From Microbacterium terrae (GTDB taxonomy: Bacteria > Actinomycetota > Actinomycetes > Actinomycetales > Microbacteriaceae): a stretch of DNA of 64,000 bases. The position numbers and the translations under genes are program-made. The notes below the pieces were generated by a model. That model worked only from the letters and a program-made list of their open reading frames with translations, did not search any database and was not told where the DNA came from. This document shows, piece after piece, positions 25,013 to 33,392 of this stretch. Position 1 is the first letter of the stretch, and every line of letters begins with the position of its first letter. Where the stretch lies: positions 2,356,001-2,420,000 of the forward strand of contig NZ_JAFDSS010000001.1 of assembly GCF_017831975.1 (NCBI RefSeq). The letters are read 5' to 3'.

Positions 25013-28000
25013 CTACGAGTCGACGCCTGCGGGCGCGGCATCCTCGGTCTGGTCGACGAACGGGCGCTTGCCGGGCAGCGCGAGGATCGCACCGAGCACC
25101 GCGAGCCCGGCGCCGAGCACCGACGCGAACCACGGCGTCTCCACCGGGATCTCGAGGTACGTCGTGATCCCGAGGATGCGGGCGAGGCCCCACGGCAGCA
25201 GGCCCATCTCGTCGTTCCACTGGGTGAGCGCCGTCTCGAGCCCGATGGCGCCGATGATCACGGCGGGTACGGCGAGCGCGGCGCCGACGGCGGCGAGCAC
25301 GAATCCGGTCGCGCGGCGGGCGCCGAAGTGGGTCGCGAGCGCCCAGCCTGCGGCGACGAACGCCCACACGAATCCAGCGAACGCGAGGGCGATGTAGATC
25401 GTGCGCAGCACCGGGTCGGTCCAGAACGCGAACCAGTATCCGCCCGGGCCGGTGAACGACAGGGCGGCGAGGGTGAGGATGCAGCGGAGTACAACCACTC
25501 CCCCGACCGCGGCGATGACCGGCCACGGCGAACGGCGACCGACACACAGCCGCACCACCAGCGCGAACACCAGCCATCCGCCGAGCGTGATCGCCAGGTG
25601 GCTCCACGACAGGAGCGACGTCTGCACGGCGCGCGTGGCGACGAGGAGGGCCGCCGGGATGCCGAGCATCAGCCACCGGTCGAGCTCGAGCATGCCGAGA
25701 GTCGACTCCCGCGCCCGCCACGGCCGGGTCGAGGCGATCCACGATGCGCGTGCCGCCGCAGCGCCGGGGCGGCGCACCAGGCGCGTGCGGGCGGCGAGCA
25801 TGCCGATCACCACCCACGCGGCGGCGAGCACGAGCAGGATGCGCGCGATCCACGCCATCGCGAGGTCGCGCTCCGAACGCTCGATGCCGAGCTCGGCGGC
25901 GGTGAGGTTGTAGGCGGGGTGGTCGAGGTCGCCGGTGTACTTCTCGAGGTGCTCGGCGGCGAGCACCTCGAATCGGCTCTTCGCGTCTTCCCAGGCGGCA
26001 TACGCGCCGGCCGACGCGGTGTCGTGCCACTCGCCGCGGTGCAGGATCGTCTCGCGGTACGCGCCCAGCAGCTTCAGCGTGTCGAGCTCGTAGCCGAGCG
26101 CGCCCGTCAGCGCGTCGCGCATCGCAGGATCGCGCCAGGTCGAGGCATCCGTCTCTTCGACCAGCGCGCTCATCCGCTCGGCTGCAGCCACCGCGTCGGC
26201 ACCGCGCGCGATCGCGGCCTCGACCGCACCGTCACCGGAGTCGCGCACGACTGAGTAGAGCACGTCGAGCACGGCGGAATCTCCGGTGAGGATGTCCCAC
26301 TCGAAGATCCACATCATGGGCGGGGGCTCGAGCCCGATGGCGAACACCCGCTTGTCGGCGAACTGCTCGATGTACAGACCCTGGCTGATGGCTTCGCGCG
26401 ACGACGTCATCGCCCGGGCGATCGCCGACACGGTCGCCGGGTCGTCGGAGAACCACTCGCGCGCCCAGGCCGCGGTCACGGCCGAGACGTCGGCATCCGG
26501 ATCCACGGCGAGCGCAGCCGCGAGCTGCGTGTTCAGCTCGTACAGCTGCCAGAAGCCCGACTTCAGGTACAGCGACATCGGTCCGGCGCGCCACGGCCCG
26601 CCGTCCTGCGTCCACACCCACGCGCCCTCGATGCGGTCGTTGGCGGCGAGCAGCTGCTGCATCGCCCACTGGTACTCCGCGCCGAGGTCGTTCGCGAAGG
26701 CGCCGAAGTTCTCGAACTCGCGTCTGCTCTGGAACTCGACGATGCGCCGCTGCTCGCCCTGCTCGAGCGTGTCGTTCAGCGGCAGCCAGCTGTAGAAGTC
26801 ACCGAGCGTGTACTTGGTCGACACGATGAGCGCCGGCGAGTCGATGCCGCCGAGCACCGCTTCGTACGACTCCGCGTTCGTGTGCATGTCGCCCACCGCG
26901 CCGACCCCGACGCTCCAGGTGCGGAAGATCACCTCGCGGAAGGATGCCTCGGCCTGCGCCGTGAACGCTTCGAGCATGGCGCGCACGGCGTCGACGCTGG
27001 TGACGGCGAGCGCGGAGTACACGTCCCATCCGTCGACGTCGTACACGTCGCCGGCTTCGCCGATGCGGATGAGCACGCCGTCGAGCGCCGGGCTGGCGGC
27101 GTACAGCTCGTCGAGCCCGGCCGTGTAGGTCTGCCAGAACTCGGGATTCTCGGTGTCGAGCGAGCCGAACTCGGCCTCGAGGTGCTGCTGCAGCGGAGTC
27201 GTGAGCGCCAGCATGTCGGTGCGCAGCATCACCTGCACGCCGAGCTCGTCGGCGCGATCCCAGAACGGGGTGAACGCCTCGCGGAGGGCGAGCGCCTTGT
27301 CGCGGTGGTCGTCGCCCTCGGCGTACACCGGACCGCCCGGAGCGTCGTCGAACGTGACGAACTCGACGAAACCGGGGAACGCGACGGCATTGAACCCGTT
27401 GGCCAGCGAATGCCGCAGGAACACGTCGAAGTCGTCGTACGCCGCGGCGAGCGCCGCCTCGTCGATGTACGGCGCCTCGGGCAGGATCACGTCGGCGAAC
27501 GCCTCCGACGCGTGCGAGTAGTCGGTGCCCGCCTCCCACGCCGCAGGGTCGGGCGTGACCCCCACAGCTCCGAGGTCGGTCATGCGCAGCGGAAGGACGG
27601 ATGCCTCGTGCTCGCCGACGAGCCCCGCGACGGAGGTGCCGGCTCGAACTGCGCGCGCGAGGTCGTAGATCGCGCGGGTGACGCCGGCGTCGGTATCGGC
27701 CGTGATCCGGAGGGCGGCAGCGTCGCCGGTGAGGCTGTAGGAGTCGTGCGCGGTGTCGGCGGTGGCCGGGCCGGTGGAGTCCGGGGCGGACTCCGACTCG
27801 TCGCTTGCGGGGTCGTCGGCGCTGCCCGGTTCATCGTCGACGACCGGCGCGACCGACAGCGCGAGCTCGCCGCTGCGCTCCGGAGCATCCGCGATCGCGT
27901 CGAGCAGCTCGTCGACTGCCACGCCGACACGCTCCGTCGTCGGCACGTCGAGGGCCGTGATCTCGGGCGGTGCGACGGTCTCGGAGACCTCGGCGACCGT

Positions 28001-28144
28001 GGCAGCGGCGGGCTGCATCTGCTCGGCGGGCTCGGTGCGGATGCCGAGGGCATCGCCGACCGCGAGGCCGATGCCGGCGCCCAGCGCGACCAGCACCAGA
28101 ACGGTGACCACAGCGAGGATGCCTCGCCGTGTCGCCCGCGTCAT
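25013..28144 (-). CDS. Membrane-anchored glycoside-hydrolase-like protein with seven C-terminal membrane segments
   Basis: 1043 residues. An N-terminal membrane anchor (about 9-32) is followed by a 670-residue extracytoplasmic part. Its first domain resembles the alpha/beta N-terminal domain of GH67/GH20 enzymes (DAGVTRAIYDLARAVRAG). A TIM-barrel-like region follows (NGFNAVAFPGFVEF, GVQVMLRTDMLALT, GVLIRIGEAGDVYDVDGW, EVIFRTWSVGVGAVGDM), then helical repeats. Seven membrane segments fill about 770-1025. The acidic residues in IRIGEAGD are candidates for catalysis, but no GH family can be fixed. It may process a cell-wall or capsular glycan at the membrane. It is a single gene. Confidence 0.65.
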   Translation of the reverse strand: MTRATRRGILAVVTVLVLVALGAGIGLAVGDALGIRTEPAEQMQPAAATVAEVSETVAPPEITALDVPTTERVGVAVDELLDAIADAPERSGELALSVAPVVDDEPGSADDPASDESESAPDSTGPATADTAHDSYSLTGDAAALRITADTDAGVTRAIYDLARAVRAGTSVAGLVGEHEASVLPLRMTDLGAVGVTPDPAAWEAGTDYSHASEAFADVILPEAPYIDEAALAAAYDDFDVFLRHSLANGFNAVAFPGFVEFVTFDDAPGGPVYAEGDDHRDKALALREAFTPFWDRADELGVQVMLRTDMLALTTPLQQHLEAEFGSLDTENPEFWQTYTAGLDELYAASPALDGVLIRIGEAGDVYDVDGWDVYSALAVTSVDAVRAMLEAFTAQAEASFREVIFRTWSVGVGAVGDMHTNAESYEAVLGGIDSPALIVSTKYTLGDFYSWLPLNDTLEQGEQRRIVEFQSRREFENFGAFANDLGAEYQWAMQQLLAANDRIEGAWVWTQDGGPWRAGPMSLYLKSGFWQLYELNTQLAAALAVDPDADVSAVTAAWAREWFSDDPATVSAIARAMTSSREAISQGLYIEQFADKRVFAIGLEPPPMMWIFEWDILTGDSAVLDVLYSVVRDSGDGAVEAAIARGADAVAAAERMSALVEETDASTWRDPAMRDALTGALGYELDTLKLLGAYRETILHRGEWHDTASAGAYAAWEDAKSRFEVLAAEHLEKYTGDLDHPAYNLTAAELGIERSERDLAMAWIARILLVLAAAWVVIGMLAARTRLVRRPGAAAARASWIASTRPWRARESTLGMLELDRWLMLGIPAALLVATRAVQTSLLSWSHLAITLGGWLVFALVVRLCVGRRSPWPVIAAVGGVVVLRCILTLAALSFTGPGGYWFAFWTDPVLRTIYIALAFAGFVWAFVAAGWALATHFGARRATGFVLAAVGAALAVPAVIIGAIGLETALTQWNDEMGLLPWGLARILGITTYLEIPVETPWFASVLGAGLAVLGAILALPGKRPFVDQTEDAAPAGVDS

Positions 28145-28150
28145 GGATGA

Positions 28151-28156
28151 AGCCTA
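28151..28156 (-). promoter_or_regulatory. -10 box of a leaderless start (hydrolase-like membrane protein)
   Basis: TAGGCT then six bases to ATG 28144 on the minus strand. Confidence 0.5.
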
Positions 28157-28224
28157 ATCCCCGGATCAGCCCTTCGATTCCGCGCGTGTCCCCGTCCCGC
28201 CCACCGCCCTCCCCGCGCCGAGTC

Positions 28225-28338
28225 GCTCCGCCCCCAAGATGTGGGTGCCCCTGCCCCGATCCTCAGGGTCGAAGCCCCGATTCAACCTGCTCCACCCCCA
28301 GAACCGGGCCTTCAAAGCCCAAATCCTGGGGGCGGAGC
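28225..28338. repeat. Structured 114-bp inverted repeat
   Basis: GCTCCGCCCCCAAGAT (28225-28240) pairs with ATCCTGGGGGCGGAGC (28323-28338), 15 of 16 matches, and the inner flanks pair imperfectly, so the element can fold into one long stem. It lies in the gap 28145-28405 between two minus-strand genes and has no coding potential. It looks like a small extragenic repeat element. Confidence 0.5.
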
Positions 28339-28352
28339 TCAGGCCGGCAGGC

Positions 28353-28370
28353 CGGGGCCGAACGGCCCGG
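28353..28370 (-). terminator. GC hairpin downstream of the ABC exporter genes
   Basis: CGGGGCCG-AA-CGGCCCGG pairs at seven of eight positions, about 35 bases after the permease stop on the minus strand. The loop is only two bases, so the inner pair must open. Confidence 0.4.
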
Positions 28371-28405
28371 GGGCCGAGCGGCCGGCGGGCCGGTGCCTGC
28401 CGATC

Positions 28406-29200
28406 TCAGCTGCTCTTGCGCATCGCGCGGATGCCGGCCCACAGGCCGAGCGCCGCCAGCACGAGCGCAGCGACCCAGCCCCACAGCACCTCGATCGCCC
28501 CGAGGTCGCCGGCGAAGAGCGCCCGCTCCGCCTGCACGACCCAGTTGACCGGGTTGACCGTCGACACCGCCCGCATCCAGGCAGGCCCCTCGTCGAGCGG
28601 CAGCAGCATGCCCGACAGGATCAGCAGCGGGAAGATCAGCGTCTGCTGCACGCCCCAGAAGAGCCACTCGCGATCCTTCGTCTTGAGCGCGAGCGTGTAC
28701 GACAGCGACCCGAGCCCGACGCCGAAGACGGCGAGCAGGGCGAGGCCGACGACCAGGCCGGGAACGTTGATCGTGAACCCGAACGGCCACGCGATGAGCA
28801 CGATGATGATCGCCTGCACCACGATCGGTGCGATCTCCTTGAGCGCACGGCCGACCAGCAGCGACGACCGCGCGAGCGGCGCCACGAGGGTGCGCTCGTG
28901 CGAGCCGGTCATCATCTCGTACTGCAGGTTCGATCCGGTCGCGCCGGTGCCGAACAGCACGATCATCACCAGCACGCCGGGCACGAACCACTGCAGGGTC
29001 TCCCCCACCGGCGCGCCCGACGACCCGACGAGGAGCGGAGCGAACAGCCCCAGGAACACCAGCGGCTGCACCAGGCTGAAGATGAGCGTGAACGGGTCGC
29101 GCACCACGGGCTTGAGCTCGCGGGTCAGCACGTTCCAGGTGTCGCGGGCGGGGTTCGCCCGCACGGCGGTGTCGGGCCGGGTCTCGATCTGCGCGGTCAT
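28406..29200 (-). CDS. ABC-2 type multidrug exporter permease (DrrB-like)
   Basis: 264 residues with six membrane segments and the ABC-2 arrangement: a cytosolic N-terminal helix with LTRELKPVVRDPFTLIFSLV, a conserved MTGSHERTLVAPLARSSLLV loop, and a C-terminal segment AALVLAALGLWAGIRAM. It is the membrane half of a DrrAB-type exporter. ATG 29200 overlaps the ATPase stop by four bases. Confidence 0.92.
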   Translation of the reverse strand: MTAQIETRPDTAVRANPARDTWNVLTRELKPVVRDPFTLIFSLVQPLVFLGLFAPLLVGSSGAPVGETLQWFVPGVLVMIVLFGTGATGSNLQYEMMTGSHERTLVAPLARSSLLVGRALKEIAPIVVQAIIIVLIAWPFGFTINVPGLVVGLALLAVFGVGLGSLSYTLALKTKDREWLFWGVQQTLIFPLLILSGMLLPLDEGPAWMRAVSTVNPVNWVVQAERALFAGDLGAIEVLWGWVAALVLAALGLWAGIRAMRKSS

Positions 29201-30285
29201 CGGTTCGCTCCTGTCTTCTGTGCGGCGTCGCCCGCGGTGTTCTGCTCGGCCGCACTGTCACCTGCGGCCGGGCCGTCGGCGGCGGCATCCGTCTCTTCGT
29301 TCTCATCGCCCGTCGCCGACTGCTCGGCGTCGCGCAGGGTGCGCCCGGTGAGCGCGAGGAACACGTCGTCGAGGGTCGGCGGTACGCCCGTCGCCCGCTG
29401 CACCTGGATGCCGGCGGCATCGAGCGCGCGCACCGCCGCCGGCAGCAGCGCGTCGCCATCGGGGGCGGTGACGGTGACGGATGCCGCATCCTGCGTCACC
29501 TGCCGGTCGGTGAGCCGCTGCACCACCGCGACCGCGGCGGCGGCATCCGTCTCGCCGTCGAAGCCGAGCGTAAGCACGTCACCGGCGAGGGTCGCCTTGA
29601 GCGCCGTGGCCGTGTCGTCGGCGATGACGCGCCCGCGGTCCATCACCATCACGCGCTCGGCGTACCGGTCGGCCTCTTCGAGGTAGTGCGTGGTGAGGAA
29701 CACGGTGGTGCCGTGCGTGCGGCGCAGCTCGAGGATGTGCTGCCACAGGTTCGCCCGGCTCTGCGGGTCGAGACCGGTCGACGGCTCATCGAGGAAGATG
29801 AGCGGCGGCGCGTGCATGAGTCCGAGCGCCACGTCGAGCCGGCGCTTCTGCCCGCCCGAGAGCTGCTGCACCGAGCGGTTCGCGAAGCCCGACAGGTCGA
29901 GCGACTCGATGAGCTCGTCGGCACGCGCGCGCGAGGCAGCCTTCGACATGCCGTAGAACGCGCCCTGGCTGAGCAGCTCGTCGCGCGAGCGCTGCGAGAA
30001 GCTGCCGCTCGTCAGCTGGCCGACGTAGCCGATGCGCGCCCGCACGTCGCCCGGCCGGGTGAGGATGTCGTGGCCGACCACGCGGGCGGTACCCGAGGTC
30101 GGCGGGATGAGTGTGGTGAGCATGCGCAGGCTCGTCGACTTGCCTGCGCCGTTCGGGCCGAGGAATGCGACGAGTTCACCTCGCGCGACCTGGAACGTGA
30201 GGTCGGTGACGGCCTCGACGGTCTTCTTCTTGACGGTGAAGCGCTTGGTGAGCCCTTGCGCTTCGATGATCGGTTCGTTCGCCAT
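29197..30285 (-). CDS. ABC transporter ATP-binding protein (DrrA-like, daunorubicin-resistance family)
   Basis: 362 residues. Walker A GPNGAGKST is near residues 39-47, the signature is VQQLSGGQKRRLDVALGLM, Walker B is LIFLDEPSTGLDPQSR, and the H-loop is VFLTTHYLEEADRYA. The C-terminal domain of the DrrA type (GVPPTLDDVFLALTGRTLRD) is present, followed by an acidic Ala-rich tail. The exporter probably removes a hydrophobic drug or lipid. It is divergent from the WYL regulator. Confidence 0.93.
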   Translation of the reverse strand: MANEPIIEAQGLTKRFTVKKKTVEAVTDLTFQVARGELVAFLGPNGAGKSTSLRMLTTLIPPTSGTARVVGHDILTRPGDVRARIGYVGQLTSGSFSQRSRDELLSQGAFYGMSKAASRARADELIESLDLSGFANRSVQQLSGGQKRRLDVALGLMHAPPLIFLDEPSTGLDPQSRANLWQHILELRRTHGTTVFLTTHYLEEADRYAERVMVMDRGRVIADDTATALKATLAGDVLTLGFDGETDAAAAVAVVQRLTDRQVTQDAASVTVTAPDGDALLPAAVRALDAAGIQVQRATGVPPTLDDVFLALTGRTLRDAEQSATGDENEETDAAADGPAAGDSAAEQNTAGDAAQKTGANR

Positions 30286-30291
30286 GGCTCG

Positions 30292-30297
30292 AGGGTA
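30292..30297 (-). promoter_or_regulatory. -10 box of a leaderless start (DrrA-like ATPase)
   Basis: TACCCT is six bases upstream of ATG 30285, which lacks any ribosome site; this helped to choose that start. Confidence 0.5.
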
Positions 30298-30306
30298 GAA
30301 GCGGAT

Positions 30307-30325
30307 GCGGACACATACGGTCCGC
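30307..30325. promoter_or_regulatory. Inverted repeat in the exporter/WYL divergent promoter
   Basis: GCGGACACATACGGTCCGC has perfect six-base arms around a seven-base centre and overlaps the region upstream of the exporter -10. It is a candidate binding site for the WYL regulator. Confidence 0.45.
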
Positions 30326-30346
30326 AATGCATGAGAATCTTGACGC

Positions 30347-31348
30347 ATGTCCGACACCACCACCCGAGCCCTCTCGCTGCTCAACCTGCTGCAGACCCAT
30401 CGCCACTGGCCCGGGTCGGAGCTCGCCGATCGGCTCGGCGTCACCGAGCGCACCGTGCGACGAGACGTCGAGCGCCTGCGCGACCTCGGGTATCGCATCG
30501 AGTCGTCGCCCGGGTCCACCGGCGGCTACCGGCTCGAGGCCGGCAGCGCCGTGCCTCCGCTGCTCCTCACCGACGAAGAGGCCGTGGCGATGGCGATCGG
30601 GCTGCGGGTCGCGGCATCCCAGCGGCTGATCAGCGGCCCCGAGACGACGATCACCGCGCTCGCGAAGCTCGAACAGGTGCTGCCCGCGCCCCTGCAGCGC
30701 CGCGTGAACGCCCTCGCCGAGACGGTGCAGCCGACGGGTATCGCCGCCGGAGCGCCGGTGTCGACCGAGGTGCTCGGCGAGCTCGCCCTCGCCTGCCGCG
30801 ACCACGAGCGCGTGCGCTTCAGTTATGGGGCGGCATCGGGCGAGGTGACGCGGCGGCGCGTCGAGCCGCATGCGCTCGCGCCCGCTGACCGGCACTGGTA
30901 CCTGCTGTGCTGGGACCTCGAGCGCGACGACTGGCGCACCTTCCGCGTCGACCGGCTCTCGGGCGTCGAGCACACGCGCGTGCTGTTCGAGCCGAAGCCG
31001 CTCACACCCGAGCAGGTCGAGGAATTCATCCTGGTCGCACGGTCGTGGGCGCGCCAGCCGGTCGAGGCGGATGCGGTCATGGAACTTCCGCTCGACGTGA
31101 TGCGCGAGATGTTCGGCCAGTGGGGACAGGGCGCGACCGACGCGGGCCCGGGGCTGACCCGCTGGCCCGTCGGCGGCGCGGACTTCCGAGAGACGATGTA
31201 CGGGCTCACATGGATCCCGGCCGGGGTCGAATACACGACCGATCTCGCGTCGCCGGCTCGCGAAGAGCTGCAGGAGGTGTTGGAACGGATGCTGCGCGCC
31301 CTGGCCGCCCCGCCGCCCGCGCCCGCCACCTCCACCCCCAGTCGTTGA
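30347..31348 (+). CDS. WYL domain-containing helix-turn-helix regulator (YafY type)
   Basis: 333 residues. An N-terminal winged HTH of the DeoR/HTH_11 kind (LSLLNLLQTHRHWPGSELAD, GVTERTVRRDVERLRDLGYR) is followed by a WYL domain (FSYGAASGEVTRRRVEPHAL, RHWYLLCWDLERDDWRTFRV). WYL domains sense small ligands or nucleic acid. It is divergent from the DrrAB-like exporter and probably controls it. The C-terminus ends in a Pro/Ala-rich tail next to the repeats at 31371-31442. Confidence 0.9.
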   Translation: MSDTTTRALSLLNLLQTHRHWPGSELADRLGVTERTVRRDVERLRDLGYRIESSPGSTGGYRLEAGSAVPPLLLTDEEAVAMAIGLRVAASQRLISGPETTITALAKLEQVLPAPLQRRVNALAETVQPTGIAAGAPVSTEVLGELALACRDHERVRFSYGAASGEVTRRRVEPHALAPADRHWYLLCWDLERDDWRTFRVDRLSGVEHTRVLFEPKPLTPEQVEEFILVARSWARQPVEADAVMELPLDVMREMFGQWGQGATDAGPGLTRWPVGGADFRETMYGLTWIPAGVEYTTDLASPAREELQEVLERMLRALAAPPPAPATSTPSR

Positions 31349-31370
31349 GCGGCCCGCGCCCCGCTCCGGT

Positions 31371-31442
31371 CGTTGAGCGAGCGCAGCGAGACGAAACGCC
31401 CCGCCTCCCACGGTCGTTGAGCGAGCGCAGCGAGACGAAACG
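31371..31442 (+). repeat. Two direct units of the CGTTGAGCGAG...GACGAAACG repeat
   Basis: Two identical 28-bp units at 31371-31398 and 31415-31442, the same family as the hairpins near pcrA but here in the same orientation. A truncated start of the unit overlaps the WYL stop codon. Confidence 0.8.
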
Positions 31443-31468
31443 CCCCGCCTCACCCCGGCCCCCACCAC

Positions 31469-31474
31469 TACGCT
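31469..31474 (+). promoter_or_regulatory. -10 box of a leaderless start (UPF0303 gene)
   Basis: TACGCT is seven bases before ATG 31482; no ribosome site is seen. Confidence 0.5.
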
Positions 31475-31481
31475 CGTCCTC

Positions 31482-31955
31482 ATGAGCGACCCCCGCGAGA
31501 TTCTCGACCGCGTCGAGTCCGAGGAGCGTGAGCTCGTGCTCACAGGCTTCGATCTGACGGATGCCTGGACCCTCGGCGCCCGCATGCGCGAGGCCGCGGC
31601 GGCGGCATCCCTCCCCATCGTTATCGGGATCACCCTCGGCGAGGCGCGTGTCTTCCACACCGCGCTGCCGGGTTCGAGCGCCGACAACGACGGCTGGCTC
31701 GAGCGCAAGACTCGCGTCGCGCGCCGCTTCGGCCGATCGTCGTACGGGGTCGGGCTGTCGTTCCGCGCCGCCGGCAAGAGCTTCGACACCGACGCGCGAC
31801 TCGACACCGAGCTGTTCGCCGCGCACGGCGGCGTGTTCCCGATCACCGTCGCCGGCGTCGGCGTCGTCGGAACCGTCGGCGTCTCGGGCCTGCCTCAGGC
31901 CGACGACCACGCGTTCGTCGTGGAGCAGCTGCGGGCCTTCGTCGCCTCGCGCTGA
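31482..31955 (+). CDS. UPF0303 / heme-degrading-domain family protein
   Basis: 157 residues, the family's usual length. Diagnostic stretches are FDLTDAWTLGARMREAA, LPIVIGITLGEARVFHTALP and FPITVAGVGVVGTVGVSGLP. The fold is the HbpS-like haem-binding domain; proteins of this family have been linked to haem or cobalamin-related binding but have no firm function here. The gene converges on the small minus-strand gene with a four-base gap. Confidence 0.85.
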   Translation: MSDPREILDRVESEERELVLTGFDLTDAWTLGARMREAAAAASLPIVIGITLGEARVFHTALPGSSADNDGWLERKTRVARRFGRSSYGVGLSFRAAGKSFDTDARLDTELFAAHGGVFPITVAGVGVVGTVGVSGLPQADDHAFVVEQLRAFVASR

Positions 31956-31959
31956 GGCG

Positions 31960-32130
31960 CTAGCTGTTCGCCAGGCGGACGGCCTTCTCGACGAAGTAGG
32001 TCACTTCGCCCGTGGCGTCCTCGACACCGATGACGAACGTGCCGGAGTGGGTGGCGCGGGCATCGACGACGGAGCCGCGCCCGCGGGGCGTGACCACCTC
32101 GGCTCCCGCCGAGAACACGGATTCGCTCAT
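31960..32130 (-). CDS. Small hypothetical protein
   Basis: 56 residues starting MSESVFSAGAEVVTPRGRG and including GTFVIGVEDATGEVTYFVEK, a beta-rich SH3-like pattern. A start at 32130 is more likely than the 66-residue version because the added residues look non-coding. No domain was recognised with confidence. Confidence 0.6.
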   Translation of the reverse strand: MSESVFSAGAEVVTPRGRGSVVDARATHSGTFVIGVEDATGEVTYFVEKAVRLANS

Positions 32131-32250
32131 GGTTCCGAGTATGCGTGCCGCGGCATGCATCCGCCTCCCCCGTGAGACGGATCCGTGTCCGCCGAGCGAG
32201 CGAAGGGCGCCAGTGACTTGCGGGGTGCGATGGGGACGGTCCCCGCGGAT

Positions 32251-32901
32251 CTACGGCGCGATCGCCTCGGCGATCGGCACGTCGCCCGAGTTGAACAGGA
32301 TGCTGCGCCCCACCGTCGACGGGTCGGCCAGGGCAGCGGCGATCACAGCCGCCACATCGGCGCGGCTGACCGAGCCCGACTCGGTTGCTGTGGTGTCGAT
32401 GCGTCCGGTCGGCGGATCGAGAGTGAGCGTGCTCGGGCCGAGGATCGTCCAGTCCAGGGCGCTCCGGCGCAGGTGCTCGTCGGCCGCAGCCTTCGCCTCG
32501 GCATAGGCGAAGAACGAGTGATCGGCGGGAACGCCGTGATCGAGTGCGGCACCGAAGTACGACACCATCACGTAGCGCGGCACGCCGGCCGCCTGGGCGG
32601 CATCCATCGACCGCACCGCTGCATCGCGATCGACCGCATAGGTGCGCTGCGGATCTCCGCCACCCGCGCCCGCCGACCAGACCACGGCGTCGGAACCGGC
32701 ATCCGTGATCAGCTGCGCGAGCTGGTCGGTGTCGAGAGCCTCGACGTCTGCGACGAGCGGATGCGCGCCGGTGGCTGCGACATCCGCCTCGTGCTGCGGG
32801 TTGCGGATGATCGAGGTGACGGCGTCGCCGCGCGCCACGAGGAGCGGCGCGAGCAGCAGGGCGATCTTGCCGTGTCCGCCGATGATGTGGATGCGGGCCA
32901 T
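32251..32901 (-). CDS. NAD(P)-binding atypical SDR family protein
   Basis: 216 residues. The NAD(P) motif IIGGHGKIALLLAPLL is at the N-terminus (about 5-20), followed by GSDAVVWSAGAGGG, RYVMVSYFGA and LDWTILGPSTLTLDP, as in NmrA/YwnB-type reductases. The Tyr-Lys catalytic pair of classical SDRs is not clear, so it may act as a redox sensor or reductase. GGAAGGAGG precedes ATG 32901. It is transcribed alone. Confidence 0.88.
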   Translation of the reverse strand: MARIHIIGGHGKIALLLAPLLVARGDAVTSIIRNPQHEADVAATGAHPLVADVEALDTDQLAQLITDAGSDAVVWSAGAGGGDPQRTYAVDRDAAVRSMDAAQAAGVPRYVMVSYFGAALDHGVPADHSFFAYAEAKAAADEHLRRSALDWTILGPSTLTLDPPTGRIDTTATESGSVSRADVAAVIAAALADPSTVGRSILFNSGDVPIAEAIAP

Positions 32902-33107
32902 GTGGGCCTCCTTCCGCTCCCTCGAACCTACGCTTCCGGAGCACGGCGAGGGCCGGTGCAGGCCGCCGTGTTTCGCACTCGTCACACGGCGACGCTCAGG
33001 GAAACGTTCGGTTACGCCTCTGCCCGTTGTCGGCGCCGAGGGCTAGCGTGGTGTCGTCCCCGCACGGGAGCAGACCCTCGTGAGGTGTCGGTCTTCGAAC
33101 GGGGCAT
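32902..33107. other. Upstream half of a 491-base gap without a protein gene
   Basis: No convincing open reading frame occurs in 32902-33392. A possible -10 TAGCGT at 33044-33049 lies about 60 bases upstream of the tRNA-like element at 33108-33183. Downstream of that element, 33184-33392 shows only a weak hairpin (TCTCT-CGGGA-AGAGA, 33186-33200). Confidence 0.5.
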
Positions 33108-33183
33108 CGCGGCGAACCGGGTGGCCCCGGGCTCCGGTTCATACCCGGAAGCGCAGCGGGTTCGACTCCCGCCGTCGCGTCCA
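33108..33183 (+). tRNA. tRNA-like element with CAT anticodon and encoded CCA
   Basis: A cloverleaf can be drawn: acceptor stem CGCGGCG/CGTCGCG (one G-T pair), anticodon stem TCCGG/CCGGA with loop TTCATAC, T-arm GCGGG-TTCGACT-CCCGC, and encoded CCA at 33181-33183. The D-arm is poor (CCGG-GTGGCC-CCGG), position 8 is A instead of the near-invariant T, A14 is missing and two bases separate the D- and anticodon stems. It may be a divergent tRNA, a decaying copy or a tRNA mimic. A normal elongator or initiator Met tRNA of actinobacteria does not look like this. Confidence 0.45.
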
Positions 33184-33392
33184 GTTCTCTCGGGAAGAGA
33201 TCTCAGTGTTTCCAACGGACCGCGGCGCCTCGTGCCTGGTAGTTCACGACTGCTTCGACACACGGGGGGGACCTGCACTGAGCACGGCGGCCGCCGTCGT
33301 GACCGCCCTCGCTTGAACAAGTCGCGTGGAACAACGGGCCGCCCTCCTCTGGAGCGTCATCTCCCATGACGACGGTCTTCCAAAATCGGGTG

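Noticed and set aside
28225..28338. Integron attC site
   Set aside because: No RYYYAAC/GTTRRRY core pair, no integrase and no cassette-like gene order.
33108..33183. tRNA attachment site for an integrated element
   Set aside because: No integrase, no second copy of the 3' end within the window and no foreign-looking genes beside it.
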